DNA of 64,000 bases. Source: Lentilactobacillus fungorum. Its GTDB lineage: Bacteria; Bacillota; Bacilli; Lactobacillales; Lactobacillaceae. The stretch lies in NCBI RefSeq assembly GCF_016860605.1, contig NZ_BNJR01000017.1, forward strand, positions 62,001 through 126,000. Reading direction: 5' to 3'. The notes below the pieces were generated by a model. The model had not been told where the DNA came from. It searched no databases and worked only from the letters and a program-made list of their open reading frames with translations. Positions within the stretch are counted from its first letter, which is position 1. Each line of letters opens with the position of its first letter. The translations under genes and the position numbers were made by a program. Shown here one piece after another: positions 1 to 10,700 of the stretch.

Positions 1-352
1 ACCTAGCATGGAAGTATCAGATCAGCTTGTGGGTGTTCTCCCTCATATGGACTAGGACAGCTCCGCAAAGCAGAAGCTTGCACCTAAATCGACTTGTCCA
101 AAAATCCAGGCCCGGGATTTCCTTATTCGCCATTATATAGCTAAAACGTGCTACACCGGGCAGAGACTTGCGCATAAGCACCTCGCATGGAAGTATCAGA
201 TCACCTTGTGGGTGGTGTTCTCCCTCATATAGATTAGGACAGCTCCGCAAAGCAGAAAGCTGCACCTAAGTCGACTTGGCCAAAAATCCAGGCCCGGGAT
301 TTTCGACCAAGCCAACTTAGGCTCCGCTTTCTAACCGCTTTGCTCCGCTCAC
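1..352 (+). repeat. Dispersed palindromic repeat cluster A, with a tandem duplication of about 180 bp
   Basis: Two copies of the window-wide palindromic repeat lie here. Their recognisable parts are the GGACAGCTCCGCAAAGCAG end, the AATCCAGGCCCGGGATTT core and the CGCTTTGCTCCGCTCACT end. They sit within a longer direct duplication: the block GGAAGTATCAGATCA (about 11-25) recurs at about 190-204 together with the sequence after it. The cluster ends just outside the stop codon of the ABC transporter. No convincing reading frame is present; a weak 82-codon frame is built from the repeat itself. Confidence 0.8.
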
Positions 353-353
353 T

Positions 354-2294
354 CTATTCATAGCTCAAACTCTCAATCGGATCCAACCTAGCCGCCTTAC
401 CTGCCGGTGCCAAAGCTGCCAATAGCGAAATTATTACGGAAACTAAAAATCCAAAAATTAAATTACCCGTCGAAATTTGCATGATTGCGTAATTAATTCC
501 TGACTGCGACAAATTATTTGCTACCATTTGTAAAATCTCCGCTAGCGCAATCGCTAGGACCGACGAGAAGAGGCCAATAAAGAATGCTTCCGAGAAGAAC
601 AGGTTGCGGATGCTTCCTTTAGAGGCGCCTAACGCCCGCAGGATACCAATTTCTTTAGTCCGTTCCGAGACGCTGATATATAGCACCACAATAATCATAA
701 TCGCCGATACCAACAAGGAAATGCCGGCAATCGTTGCCAACACGTTAACCGCTAATGTAATATACGTGTTCAGCGTATCCACAAAGCCACCCACACCCGT
801 AATTTGGTAAGCTGCTTTACCCTTCGCATTCTTGAGTGCCTTAATTTTATTAGTCACCGGCTTAACGTTTTTAACGTTACCAGCAATTTCAATTGTGACA
901 AAGTTAGGCTTAATGGTCAGCCCCTTAGCGCTATAAAGCGACTTCATTGTCTGGTAAGTGACTGACGTCGAGCCGGTATTGGCCTTAGAAACGCCGCTGA
1001 CCGTTAACGTCTTGCTCAAGACAACCGGACGCTTTTGTTTATCCAGCGTGTTCTGATAGAAGGTAATCTTCTTGCCAACCATCGCATTGGGATGCTGCTT
1101 ATTAAACTTCTCGGCAATCTCCTTAGTCAGCAAAATCTGACCATTCTTCGGTGCCTTGCCCTTTGAAATACTCTTGGTCAAGATCGTCTTATTATACGTT
1201 TGCATAAACGACACCGAAGCAGTCTTTTTCCCTTGGCGCAATTGGCTGCCGCCCTGGACAAAATAACCGTCACTCATCGTTTTAACGTTCTTAATGTTTT
1301 TAATCCGCGCCTTATCCTTGCCGTTAACCGTAATCTTATCAATGTCCGGGCTGGAATCACCTGACACATTTTTAGTTACCTGAACCGCATTCGGGTTCAC
1401 CTGCGAATAAATTTCGTGGTTAATGTAGCCTTGAACGCCGCTGCCTAAGCCCAGCATCACAATCACACTAAAGATCCCAATTGCCGCGCCAAACACAATC
1501 AAGAGGTTTCGCTTGAGGTTATAGCGCATATTTTCAAGCGCCATTTTTAAGGTTGCGCCAAACTTTAACGTCCGCGTTGACAGTTCATTTTCGGTGCTGG
1601 CTTTGTAAGGTTTCTTAATCGTCGTGTCTTCACCAATCTTGCCATCCGCTAACCGGACAATTCGGGTGCCATAGTCCGCTACCGTTTGCGAATGCGTTAC
1701 CGTAATCACCAGTTTACCCTCGGCAGCGATTTGGTCCAACAGCTCCAAAATTTCTTGGGTGTTTTGGCTATCCAGCGCGCCGGTTGGTTCATCGGCAATA
1801 ATAATTTCCGGATCAGACGCCAACGCTCTAGCAATTGCGACCCGCTGCTTTTGGCCGCCTGAAATTTGGTTAGGATACTTCTTCATGTGTTCAGATAAGC
1901 CCACTTGGGTCAATAACTCACGGGCTCGCTGCTCTTGTTGCTTATGGCTTAATTTGGTCATTTGCAGTGAGACCATGACGTTTTGAAAAATCGTCAAATG
2001 GCTAATCAGGTTGAAGTTTTGAAAAATGAAGCCAATCGTTTGGCGGCGATAGGCATCCAATTGCTTAGAAGTATCGTGGCGCAGCGACTTGCCGTTTAAA
2101 ACCACGTCACCAGAATAATTACTATCCAAGCCGCCAATGATATTCATGAGCGTCGTCTTACCACCACCGGACTCTCCTAGGATTGAGACAAATTCTCCTT
2201 GATTAAATGACAGATCAATCCCGGTCAGCACCGGAAATTCCTGGCTGCCTAAATAGTAGGACTTCTTAATGTTGCGTAATTCTAAGTAACTCAT
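354..2294 (-). CDS. MacB-type ABC transporter, fused ATPase and FtsX-like permease
   Basis: This 646-residue protein joins an ABC ATPase to a four-helix MacB/FtsX permease. The N-terminal 225 residues carry a Walker A (GESGGGKTT), the signature ISGGQKQR and a Walker B followed by DEPTGALD, which is the LolD/MacB subclass. One membrane helix follows near residue 265, then an extracellular region of about 200 residues, then three C-terminal helices. This class exports peptides or stress compounds, or works as a mechanotransmission pump in the cell membrane; the substrate here is unknown. The start is placed at ATG 2294 because a GGAGG lies just upstream; an in-frame ATG 12 bases earlier overlaps that ribosome binding site. 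No partner membrane-fusion gene is adjacent. It is divergent from the matrixin gene across a gap of about 240 bp. Confidence 0.88.
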   Translation of the reverse strand: MSYLELRNIKKSYYLGSQEFPVLTGIDLSFNQGEFVSILGESGGGKTTLMNIIGGLDSNYSGDVVLNGKSLRHDTSKQLDAYRRQTIGFIFQNFNLISHLTIFQNVMVSLQMTKLSHKQQEQRARELLTQVGLSEHMKKYPNQISGGQKQRVAIARALASDPEIIIADEPTGALDSQNTQEILELLDQIAAEGKLVITVTHSQTVADYGTRIVRLADGKIGEDTTIKKPYKASTENELSTRTLKFGATLKMALENMRYNLKRNLLIVFGAAIGIFSVIVMLGLGSGVQGYINHEIYSQVNPNAVQVTKNVSGDSSPDIDKITVNGKDKARIKNIKNVKTMSDGYFVQGGSQLRQGKKTASVSFMQTYNKTILTKSISKGKAPKNGQILLTKEIAEKFNKQHPNAMVGKKITFYQNTLDKQKRPVVLSKTLTVSGVSKANTGSTSVTYQTMKSLYSAKGLTIKPNFVTIEIAGNVKNVKPVTNKIKALKNAKGKAAYQITGVGGFVDTLNTYITLAVNVLATIAGISLLVSAIMIIVVLYISVSERTKEIGILRALGASKGSIRNLFFSEAFFIGLFSSVLAIALAEILQMVANNLSQSGINYAIMQISTGNLIFGFLVSVIISLLAALAPAGKAARLDPIESLSYE

Positions 2295-2538
2295 GAGTTC
2301 CTCCATTTCATTTCAAGTGGTTGCACTTGTGTCAGTTTACCGCAGTTTGTCAGGTTTGCCTACCGCCAATGTTAAATAGGCGTTAAAAGTGACCTTGATG
2401 TAATTAATGGTTATCATAAGAATATCAATATAGTTAATGGCCTATTTCTGAGGGCGATTCGTCGGGGGACGTCGTTGAAAATTTACGGTTCTTTTTTCGT
2501 AGTTGTTAAATGAACCCGCCCAAGGAGGAGAGTGTGCC

Positions 2539-3285
2539 ATGACATTAGCCGTAAAGTACCTAATCGCAATCGTTTTAGTAATGGTCTTGACCCTTTCAAT
2601 CGTCGTCGCTGCCGATGCGTTTCTCATCGATCACGTCAAAACCAGCTATGCCAAAACTAAGAAAAAGTCAGCCAAAAAGAAGACCAAAAAGCGCAAATCA
2701 GCTAAGAAGCAAGCTAAGAAGTCAGCCAAGAAACAAGTCAAAAAATCAACTAAGAAGCCGACCACGCCAGTTAAACCTCAGCAAAGTGACCCGCACTTTC
2801 GAATTAGCGAAGCCGACCAGATTGCCACGCCAATCAAATATCGTTGGCGAACTACCAACATCCACTACCGAATTGACACGCATTCTGATTATTATCACGA
2901 TGTCTGGCAGACAGCCGTTAAGAATTGGAACCAACATAACGTCGTGACCTTAAGCCCAGTTAGTCATAAGCCCGACATTCATCTAGATGTGGGAAGCGGT
3001 GGCAACATCGACCATGCCGGGTTGTGCACAACCACGTTTTACAACGAACAGCATCTCAATGACCTGCCATTACTAAAAGTGGCAACCGCCGTTATTTATG
3101 ACGACACCTGCAAACTACACCGCTATTCTAAGACCGAGCGCGTTAGAATTGCCGAACACGAACTTGGTCATGCGCTAGGGCTTGGCCACAGTGAGTCTGA
3201 AACCAGCATCATGAACCCGACCCCCGTTGGTAAACAAATTGCTGATCAAGACGTTTCAGCCCTTAAAAAGGCCTATGCCGGCTAA
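2539..3285 (+). CDS. Secreted or anchored matrixin-family zinc metalloprotease
   Basis: This 248-residue protein starts with a hydrophobic segment (about residues 5-28) that is either a signal peptide or an uncleaved anchor. A strikingly lysine-rich stretch follows (about residues 38-75, repeated K-S-A-K-K-type units), then a protease domain. The zinc site HELGHALGLGHS and the following S-I-M-N-P Met-turn are the matrixin/metzincin hallmark HExxHxxGxxH. The domain is short, as in other lactobacillar matrixins. The basic stretch could hold the enzyme on the anionic wall or teichoic acid, which is inference. The start is set at ATG 2539 after AAGGAGG; the longer in-frame start lacks a ribosome binding site. 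Substrates are unknown. Confidence 0.88.
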   Translation: MTLAVKYLIAIVLVMVLTLSIVVAADAFLIDHVKTSYAKTKKKSAKKKTKKRKSAKKQAKKSAKKQVKKSTKKPTTPVKPQQSDPHFRISEADQIATPIKYRWRTTNIHYRIDTHSDYYHDVWQTAVKNWNQHNVVTLSPVSHKPDIHLDVGSGGNIDHAGLCTTTFYNEQHLNDLPLLKVATAVIYDDTCKLHRYSKTERVRIAEHELGHALGLGHSESETSIMNPTPVGKQIADQDVSALKKAYAG

Positions 3286-3353
3286 TGGCTGTGGTAATCC
3301 TTTCGCGCTTGTTCTATCATTATAGGTAATCCTAATCTATGCGAGGTTTTATC

Positions 3354-3728
3354 ATGACGATTGAAGAGTTATTGAATCGGATTCACGACTACCAACAAAA
3401 GTTAAAGTTGCCGGATGCTTACCTATTTAATATTGTTGAATTTACGCCAACAGAGATTGACAGTTATCAGAGCAAACAGGCAGCTCTGGAGGTCTATCAA
3501 GCGGTTTTGCGACAAATCACCCGGCTTTATCTCTTAAGCCTGTCACCAAGAACGTTGCTTCAAAAGTTACGGGACTTCCAGCAATCAGCCAGCTTACCCC
3601 AACATGACTGGTTAGCGATTATGAACGTTAATCCAGACAGCCAAGCAGCTTTTTTAGCCGGCCAAATGCCAACGATGGTCTACGTAACCGCTCTTAATAC
3701 CTTACAGTCAAAGTACCCAGCCCAATAG
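3354..3728 (+). CDS. Small protein of unknown function
   Basis: A 124-residue soluble protein, predicted mostly helical, with no signal peptide or membrane segment. I do not recognise a family. The start is ATG 3354 with GCGAGG eight bases upstream; an in-frame ATG at 3339 has no such site. The gene follows the matrixin gene by about 70 bp on the same strand and ends just before a strong hairpin at 3761-3806, so it may be co-transcribed with the protease or stand alone. Codon use looks like that of its neighbours. Confidence 0.65.
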   Translation: MTIEELLNRIHDYQQKLKLPDAYLFNIVEFTPTEIDSYQSKQAALEVYQAVLRQITRLYLLSLSPRTLLQKLRDFQQSASLPQHDWLAIMNVNPDSQAAFLAGQMPTMVYVTALNTLQSKYPAQ

Positions 3729-3760
3729 CCTTAGGATCACCGCCTTATAATTAAATCAAA

Positions 3761-3814
3761 CGGGTCAATCGCTGATGCTGTAACCTAAGCATCGCCGATT
3801 GACCCGCTTAATTT
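3761..3814. terminator. Bidirectional Rho-independent terminator
   Basis: CGGGTCAATCG (3761-3771) pairs with CGATTGACCCG (3796-3806), with an inner GATGCT/AGCATC stem. An AT-rich tail lies to the right. It sits between two convergent genes and could serve both. Confidence 0.7.
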
Positions 3815-3830
3815 TTGACCGATTTGATGG

Positions 3831-4475
3831 TCATCTCGCAAAGGAAACGGCCGCGATAATTGCCGACAACTCCGAATGGATTTTTTTAATAACATCAGAA
3901 ATCAATGGATATTGATCAGACTTAGCAACTTCCTGCAGTCGAAGCCGGATTTGCTCAGCTTCATCCTTTGGAAAGTAGCTCTTAAACAAGCCGGAATTAA
4001 TCAGCAACATCGCCAACATAACCGTTTGTTCATGCGGCTCTTTATCAGTCGTCATGTCGTGATAAAGTTCCGTCAAGGCCCGATCAATAACCGTCTGGGT
4101 GACGTAATACTTATTCTCATCCTCATCTAACATATTCATTTTAATTAACGATTGACATAACGCTTCTGCAAATAACGTAACTCGCTTTTTGCGAACCGAT
4201 AGCACCGCGTTTTTGACGTAGCTATTAACCGTCTGGGACTTTCGCGCCCGTATGTCGGCTAATATTGGCTTAAGATAATCGGCCGGGGCATCCGCTCCTG
4301 GACCCACCAGCATTTTATCGTCGGCACTCAACTGAATTGCGCCGGCCCGTAACAATTCCACCACCTCAGCCAACAGTAAGCAAGCAGCAACTTCTCTTCG
4401 CTTAAACGCATTCAACTTAGGCTTTTGCCCTAGAACACACAGGGCAAATTGCTGTGTATAATTTAAACTCAACAT
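3831..4475 (-). CDS. GPP34-like helical protein (tentative)
   Basis: A 214-residue all-helical soluble protein. Its first third, with the segment LLLAEVVELLRAGAIQL followed by a short strand-like motif, resembles the start of bacterial GPP34 (Golgi phosphoprotein 3-like) domains, and the length fits that family. GPP34 proteins bind phosphoinositides in eukaryotes; the bacterial role is unknown. The start is ATG 4475, preceded by GGGAGG at a good distance; the longer frame begins with a poor start and no ribosome binding site. Its closest neighbour is the giant adhesin gene upstream, separated by a terminator, so the two are probably independent. The family call comes from pattern memory only. 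Confidence 0.5.
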   Translation of the reverse strand: MLSLNYTQQFALCVLGQKPKLNAFKRREVAACLLLAEVVELLRAGAIQLSADDKMLVGPGADAPADYLKPILADIRARKSQTVNSYVKNAVLSVRKKRVTLFAEALCQSLIKMNMLDEDENKYYVTQTVIDRALTELYHDMTTDKEPHEQTVMLAMLLINSGLFKSYFPKDEAEQIRLRLQEVAKSDQYPLISDVIKKIHSELSAIIAAVSFAR

Positions 4476-4638
4476 AAATTGGCCTCCCACAAATTGTAAA
4501 CCCTGACATTTCAACTTAAAGTTAGCTTAATTTGTCAATCTAAGCAAGAAATTAGGCCGATTATCGTAATTAATAAGTGTCGCCGGCAATTCAACCTAAC
4601 GGGGGCGATTTTAGGCTGTGGCTGTTTTGTCGTTAACA

Positions 4639-4668
4639 AAAAAGCCGCCATTTCTGGCGACCCTTTTG
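4639..4668 (-). terminator. Rho-independent terminator of the giant adhesin gene
   Basis: Read on the minus strand, GTCGCCA pairs with TGGCGGC and is followed by a T run (the AAAAAA at 4637-4643 on the plus strand). It lies about 55 bp past the adhesin stop codon. Confidence 0.75.
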
Positions 4669-4720
4669 AATCCGTTAGTCAATTCGACTAACTTGTTATG
4701 CAACTTATTAGAGAGGTGCT

Positions 4721-7700
4721 TTATCTAGTTGTCTTTACAACTGAAACGTACTTGCTGTTAGCGGTAATGTAGCCACCACTTACTTGGTAACGTTTAGTTC
4801 CAAAGCTCTTAGTTGAAGTTGCTCTTGAGTAAGCATATCCCTTAACCGAGATCGTCTTACCCTTCTTGATGGTCTTCTTAGCATGCGTCAGGTTAGCATC
4901 TGAGTAAACCTTGATGGCTTTCTTCGTCTTAACTTTCGTAGCTTGCGCAGCTTTACCACCGATAACAAGCTTCTTATTAGCCGTAATGTAGCGACCATTT
5001 GATAACTTGAAGCGAGTGGTTAAGTTGTGCTTCTCAATGCCAGTCACCTTCAAGACAGTTCCTTGCTTGTAGTGCTTTGCTTTGCCAGTCAAGCCAACCG
5101 TCTTGTAGGCGTTGACTCCCTTAGCAGCAATCACTGTGACGGTCTTAGCTGCAGGAACGCTGGCATAGTAGACGTTACTTACAAAGTTGGCATTCGCAGT
5201 AATGTAACCCGTCTTGTTCGTTTCAACATTACGTACCTTGTAACGAGCGACCCCATTTGAAGACTTAGCGGTACCCGTAACCACGAACATTGGTCGGTTG
5301 AGACGAGGCTTCTTAGCAAATGAAGCAACCCGTTCTGACTTCTTGAACGTTGGGTTCTGGTACATGTAGATCTTCTGGGTAGCGTAGACGGCTTTACCAA
5401 TCTGGCTAGTTGATGGTTCTTGTGAAGTTGAAGTAGCACCTGACTGGCTAGTTGATGAAGGCGTGGTTGCGCTTGAACTGGTTGAACTTGAACTGGTATT
5501 TGAACTTGGCGTAACGATGCCATTTGAACCGCCACCGTTATTTGAGTTGCCACCATTATTATTGTTGTTACCACCGTTGTTGGCGTTCTTGGCGTCAAGG
5601 TCTTGAGCGTCTTTCAATGCGGCGTTAACGCCATCAACAGTCGTTGCTTTATCAACTGCGGCTTTAGCAGCAGTCTTTTCAGCATCACTCAAATGAGTCA
5701 AGTTGTCAATTGCAGTCTTAGCATCACTCTTAGCCTTAGCTAATGAAGTATCAGGGTTGAGTGCGTTGTTAGCTTTAACGGCATCAGCGAGAATATCACT
5801 AATTGCTTGAGCATCCTTTGCATCAGCAACTTTATCCTTAAAGTCATCCTTTTGATCCTGCGTCAAGTTGCTCAACTGATCGATCGCCTTATCGGCAGCC
5901 TCTCTAGCAGCCTTCAGAGTATCGTCATTAGAGTTCTTGTCAGCAGCATCAATTGCATCTTGGGCAATGGCAGCATTAACGGCATCAGATACCTCTGAGC
6001 CAGTCTTAGCAGCATCGACTTGATCCAGGTACTGACTCTTATGAGTATCGGTCAAGTTCTTCAATCCGTTGATGGTTTCCTTAGCTGTCTTCTTAGCAGC
6101 AGCTAATGCATCAGCGTTGTCCTTGTTAGCACCATTTAGATCATTTTGCTTTTGAGCGGCGGTCGTAGCTGCTTGAACGTCAGCAACTGACTTGGCAGCA
6201 TCGATTTGCTTGTCAAAGCTGCTCTTCTCATCAGAACTCAAGTATGGCAATGCATCAACAAATGCTTTACCACTAGTTTGAGCATCCTTCAAAGCAGTAT
6301 CGCCACCGGCATTATTAGCCTTGTTCATTGCATTTTGCAATTGAGCTTGGTTCAAGACTGAGATAACGCCTTCGATAGTCTTAGCAGCATCAACACTGTT
6401 ATTGAAGTTATCAATTTCTGATGAACTCAAGTATGGTAATGCACTAATTGCGGTCTTAGCAGCCGTCTTGGCGTCCTTCAAAGTATCAGCAGAAGGATTC
6501 TTCTTAGCAGCTTCGATTGCATTTTGGGCTTTGGCAGCGGCAAAGACAGCGTTGGCTTCATCGATCGTCTTAGCAGCGTCAACTTGGTTCTTAAATGATG
6601 TCTTCTCAGCGTCAGTCAAGGCTGGCAAGCTGTCAATTGAACCCTTAATAGCGGTCTTAGCGGCAGCTAATGCAGCAGCGTCAGAAGTATCATTGTTGGC
6701 TTTGTTGATTGCGTCTTGAGCTTTAGCTTGGTCCAATGCGTTTTGAACACCGGCACCATCCTTAGCAGCGTCAACGGCATCAGTGAAGGCCTTCTTTTGC
6801 GCGTCTGTCAAGTTAGGTAACTTATTAATGGCATCCTTAGCGGCTGTCTTGGCAGCGTCAAGTTTATCTGTATTGTTGTTATCATTCTTAGCGGCATTAA
6901 TAGCATCCTGGGCCTTGGCTTGAGCAACAACTGCATCGATTTCGTCAGTATTTGTAGCGGCATCAACAGCGCTGTTAAAGGCATCTCGTTGCGCACTAGT
7001 CAAACTATCCAAACCAGCAATTGTCTTCTTAGCAGCCGTCTTAGCATCAGATAATGCATTTTCGTTCTGGGTATTAAGATCCTTAGCATCTTTTAATGCG
7101 GCTTCAATACCAGCACCATCCGTTGCGGCGTCGATGGCTTTGTTGGCAGCGGCCTTTTGAGCGTTAGTCAATGCGTTCAAACCGGCAACGACGTCTTTAG
7201 CGGCAGCTTTTGCAGCGTCAAGGTTAGTCGTACTGTTATTGTTCTTAGCAGCTTCAATTGCGTCTTGGGCAATCGCATCATTCAAAGCTTTTTGAACACC
7301 AGCGGCTGTCGTGGAATCGTTAATGGCGTTCTTAGCAGCCGTCTTTTCAGCCGGTTTTAAGTTGGTCAAAGCATCAACGGCACTATTAGCAGCATCTTTG
7401 GCAGCTTGTAAGGAGTCCTTAGAAGAATTGTCGGCAGCAGCTTTATTAATTGCATCTTGTGCAATTGCTTTATTCAAGGCTGCTTGAACATCCTTGGCAC
7501 TCGTTGCGGCATCAACAGCCTTCTCGAAGGCATCCTTTTGAGCTTGCGTTAAGTTGGCCAAATTATCAATCGCTGATTTGGCAGTATCCTTAGCTGTGTT
7601 CAAGGCATCTGTGTTAGAAGTACTATTGTTAGCAGCATTGATAGCATCCTGAGCCCGTGCTTGATCAATAATATTTTGAATCGTCGTTGCATCCTTAGCG

Positions 7701-10700
7701 GCTGTAATGGCAGCTTCAAAGGCTTTCTTTTGATCAGCAGTCAAGTTGCTCAAGTTGTCAATTTCGCTCTTAGCAAGGGTCTTCGCATTATCAAGTAACG
7801 TGCTGTCACTGGTATTGTTCTTAGCCTTGTTAATTGCGGCTTGCGTCTTGGCTTCGTCAAGAATCTTTTGAACATCGCTGGCCGTCTTAGCAGCGTCAAT
7901 TGCCTTTTCGTAAGCATCCTTTTGATCCTGAGTTAAGTCAGTCATGGTGTCAATTGCAGTCTTAGCAGACGTCTTGGCATCACTTAACGTTGAACTATCG
8001 GAGGTATTACTATTAGCTTTATTGATTGCGTCTTGAGCCTTAGCTTGGTTCAAAATGTCAAGAATTTCTTGGGCAGTCTTTGCATTATCAATGGCGTTCT
8101 TGTAATCTGATTTTTGTTTATCAGTCAAGTTGCTCATGCCATCAATTGCGGTCTTACTGTCATTCTTGGCGTTGGTCATATTGGTAGTTGATGAATCTTT
8201 TTCAGCCTTATTAATGGAATCTTGAGCAGTAGCTTCCTTAACAATCTGATCAATTTCATCTTGGTTCTTGGCATTGTTGATTCGGTTGATGATTTCGTTC
8301 TTTTCATCAGTCGTCAAGTTAGTCAAGTTATTAACCGTGTTGGTAGCGGTCTTCTTGGAATTGGTAATGTCAGTCTCGTTCTTGTTATTTTGAGAAATGG
8401 CCTTATCAACGACATCTTGAAGGTCGCTTGAACTTGAAGCCTTATCAATCGCGTTCTTAATAGCGTCCTTTTGTGCTTGCGTTAAGCTGTTCAATTCATC
8501 GACCAGCTTCTTGGCCGCATCCTTAGCATCTTGCAAGGATGACTGGTCATTCTTAGACTTATTGATTAAGTTTTGAGTGTAAGCTTGATCCAATGTCTTT
8601 TGAATGTCAGCAGTTGATGTTGCTTTATCAATGGCATTCTTAAGATCCGTCTTTTGAGAGTCAGTCAAGTCGCTCATGCTGTCAATTGCTTTCTTGGCAG
8701 CATCCTTAGCAGCTTGTAATGAAGCTGCCTTCTCGGAATCACTCTTCGAAGAGTCATTGGCATCCTTACTTGCTTTGTTGATGGATTCTTGTGCATTGGC
8801 TTGATCAACAATGTTTTGAATGCTTGCCGCATCCGTAGCACTATTAATAGCTGAGATGTAAGCATCCTTTTGTGCTTGGGTTAAGTTATCTAAGCCGTTA
8901 ACAACTTTAATGGCGTTAGTCTTAGCAGTATTCAAAGCAGTTGCATCGTTTTGAGCCTTATTAATCGCATCTTGGGCACTTGCTTGATCCAATGCTTTTT
9001 GAACGTCAGAAGCACTCTTGGCACTGTCAACGGCATTCTTATAAGCCGTCTTTTGAGCATCCGTCAAGTTGCTCATGTTATTAATAGCGGTCTTAGCTGA
9101 CGTTTTGGCATCATCCAATGCGGAAGCATCGCTCTTGGCTTTGTTGATATCATTTTGCGCTTTAGCTTGACTCAAGACGTTTTGAACATCAGAAGCACTC
9201 TTGGCACTGTCAACGGCGTTCTTGTAAGCTGTCTTTTGAGCGTCAGTTAAGCTGTCCATGCTGTCAATTGAATTCTTAGCAGCCGTCTTAGCAGCGTCTA
9301 ATTTAGCTTGTGATGAACTATCGCTGTTAGCCTTGTTAATGTCATTTTGGGCATTAGCTTGGTCTAAGACTTGTTGAACACCAGCAGCATCCTTGGCACT
9401 ATCAACGGCATTCTTAAATGCGTTCTTTTGGGCGTCAGTTAAGTCACTCATTGAATCAATTGCATCTTTGGCAGCCGTCTTGGCGTCAGCTAATTTAGAA
9501 GAATCTGTCTTAGCAGCTTCAATGGCATTTTGAGCCGTTGCATTCTTAACAATTGCATTGATTTGGTCAGTGTTCGTAGCAGCGTCAATCTGGTTTTGAT
9601 AATCCGTCTTTTGACTGTCACTTAAGCTGCCCATTTGAGCAACCTTACTCTTAGCTTCGGTTTTAGCTTGACTAAGGGCGTTCTTGTTGTTCTCGTTTTG
9701 GGTCTTAGCATCGTTAAGAATTGATTCAACGGTACTTGCATCGCTAGCAGCATCAATCTTGTCTTCAAAGCTCTTCTTTTGAGCGGCAGTTAAGCTATCC
9801 AACGTTTCAACAGCAGCCTTAGCAGCCTTCTTGGCATCAGCTAATTTCGAAGCATCGTTCTTAGCGTCGTTAATAGCACTCTCAGCTTGGGCATCTTTCA
9901 ATGCGGCAGCAACTTCATCAGTTGTTTTGGCTGAGTTAACCTGATCTTTGTATGAACTCTTTTGAGCATCAGTCAAATTCAGGTTGTCAATAGCGTTATT
10001 AGCGGCTGTCTGAGCTGCTTTAAGAGCAGCATCTGTCTTGTCAGCAGCAGCCTTGTTCAACGCATTTTGAGCGGTTGCACTGTCTAATGCTTTTTGAACA
10101 TCAGCAGCTGTCTTAGCGTAGTTAACGTCTGTCTTGAACTGGGTCTTTTGAGCGTCAGTCAAGTAACTCATGCCGTCAATTGCTTTATTAGCGGCATCTT
10201 TGGCAGCTTGTAACTTAGCAGCATCATTCTTGGCTGCTTCAACTGCGTCTTGGGCTTTAGCTTGATCCAATGCAGCTTGAACACCAGAAACCGTTGTAGC
10301 GGCATCGACTAAGTCTTCATAGTTAGACTTTTGAGCGTCAGACAAGTTCGTTAAGCTATCAATGGCTTGTTTAGCAGAAGCCTTTGCGGAATCAAGATTG
10401 CCGGCATTGATGGCATTTTGAGCCTTGGCACTGTTAACGGCGGCATCAATTTCATCTTGCGTGTTAGCAGCGTTGATGGCATCTTCAGCAGCTGATTTTT
10501 GAGCGGCAGTCAAATTCGTTAAGGCGTCAACCGTCTTAATGGCATCTTTCTTGGCTTGAGCTAAATCACTAACCTTGCTCTTGTCAAGGTTAACGGCATC
10601 ATCCAAGGCTTTTTGAACTTCGGCAACGGTCTTAGCAGCCTCAACGTTAGCTTTAGCGTCAGCTTTTTCAGCTGCGTTCAAATGTTGTAAGCTGTCAATT

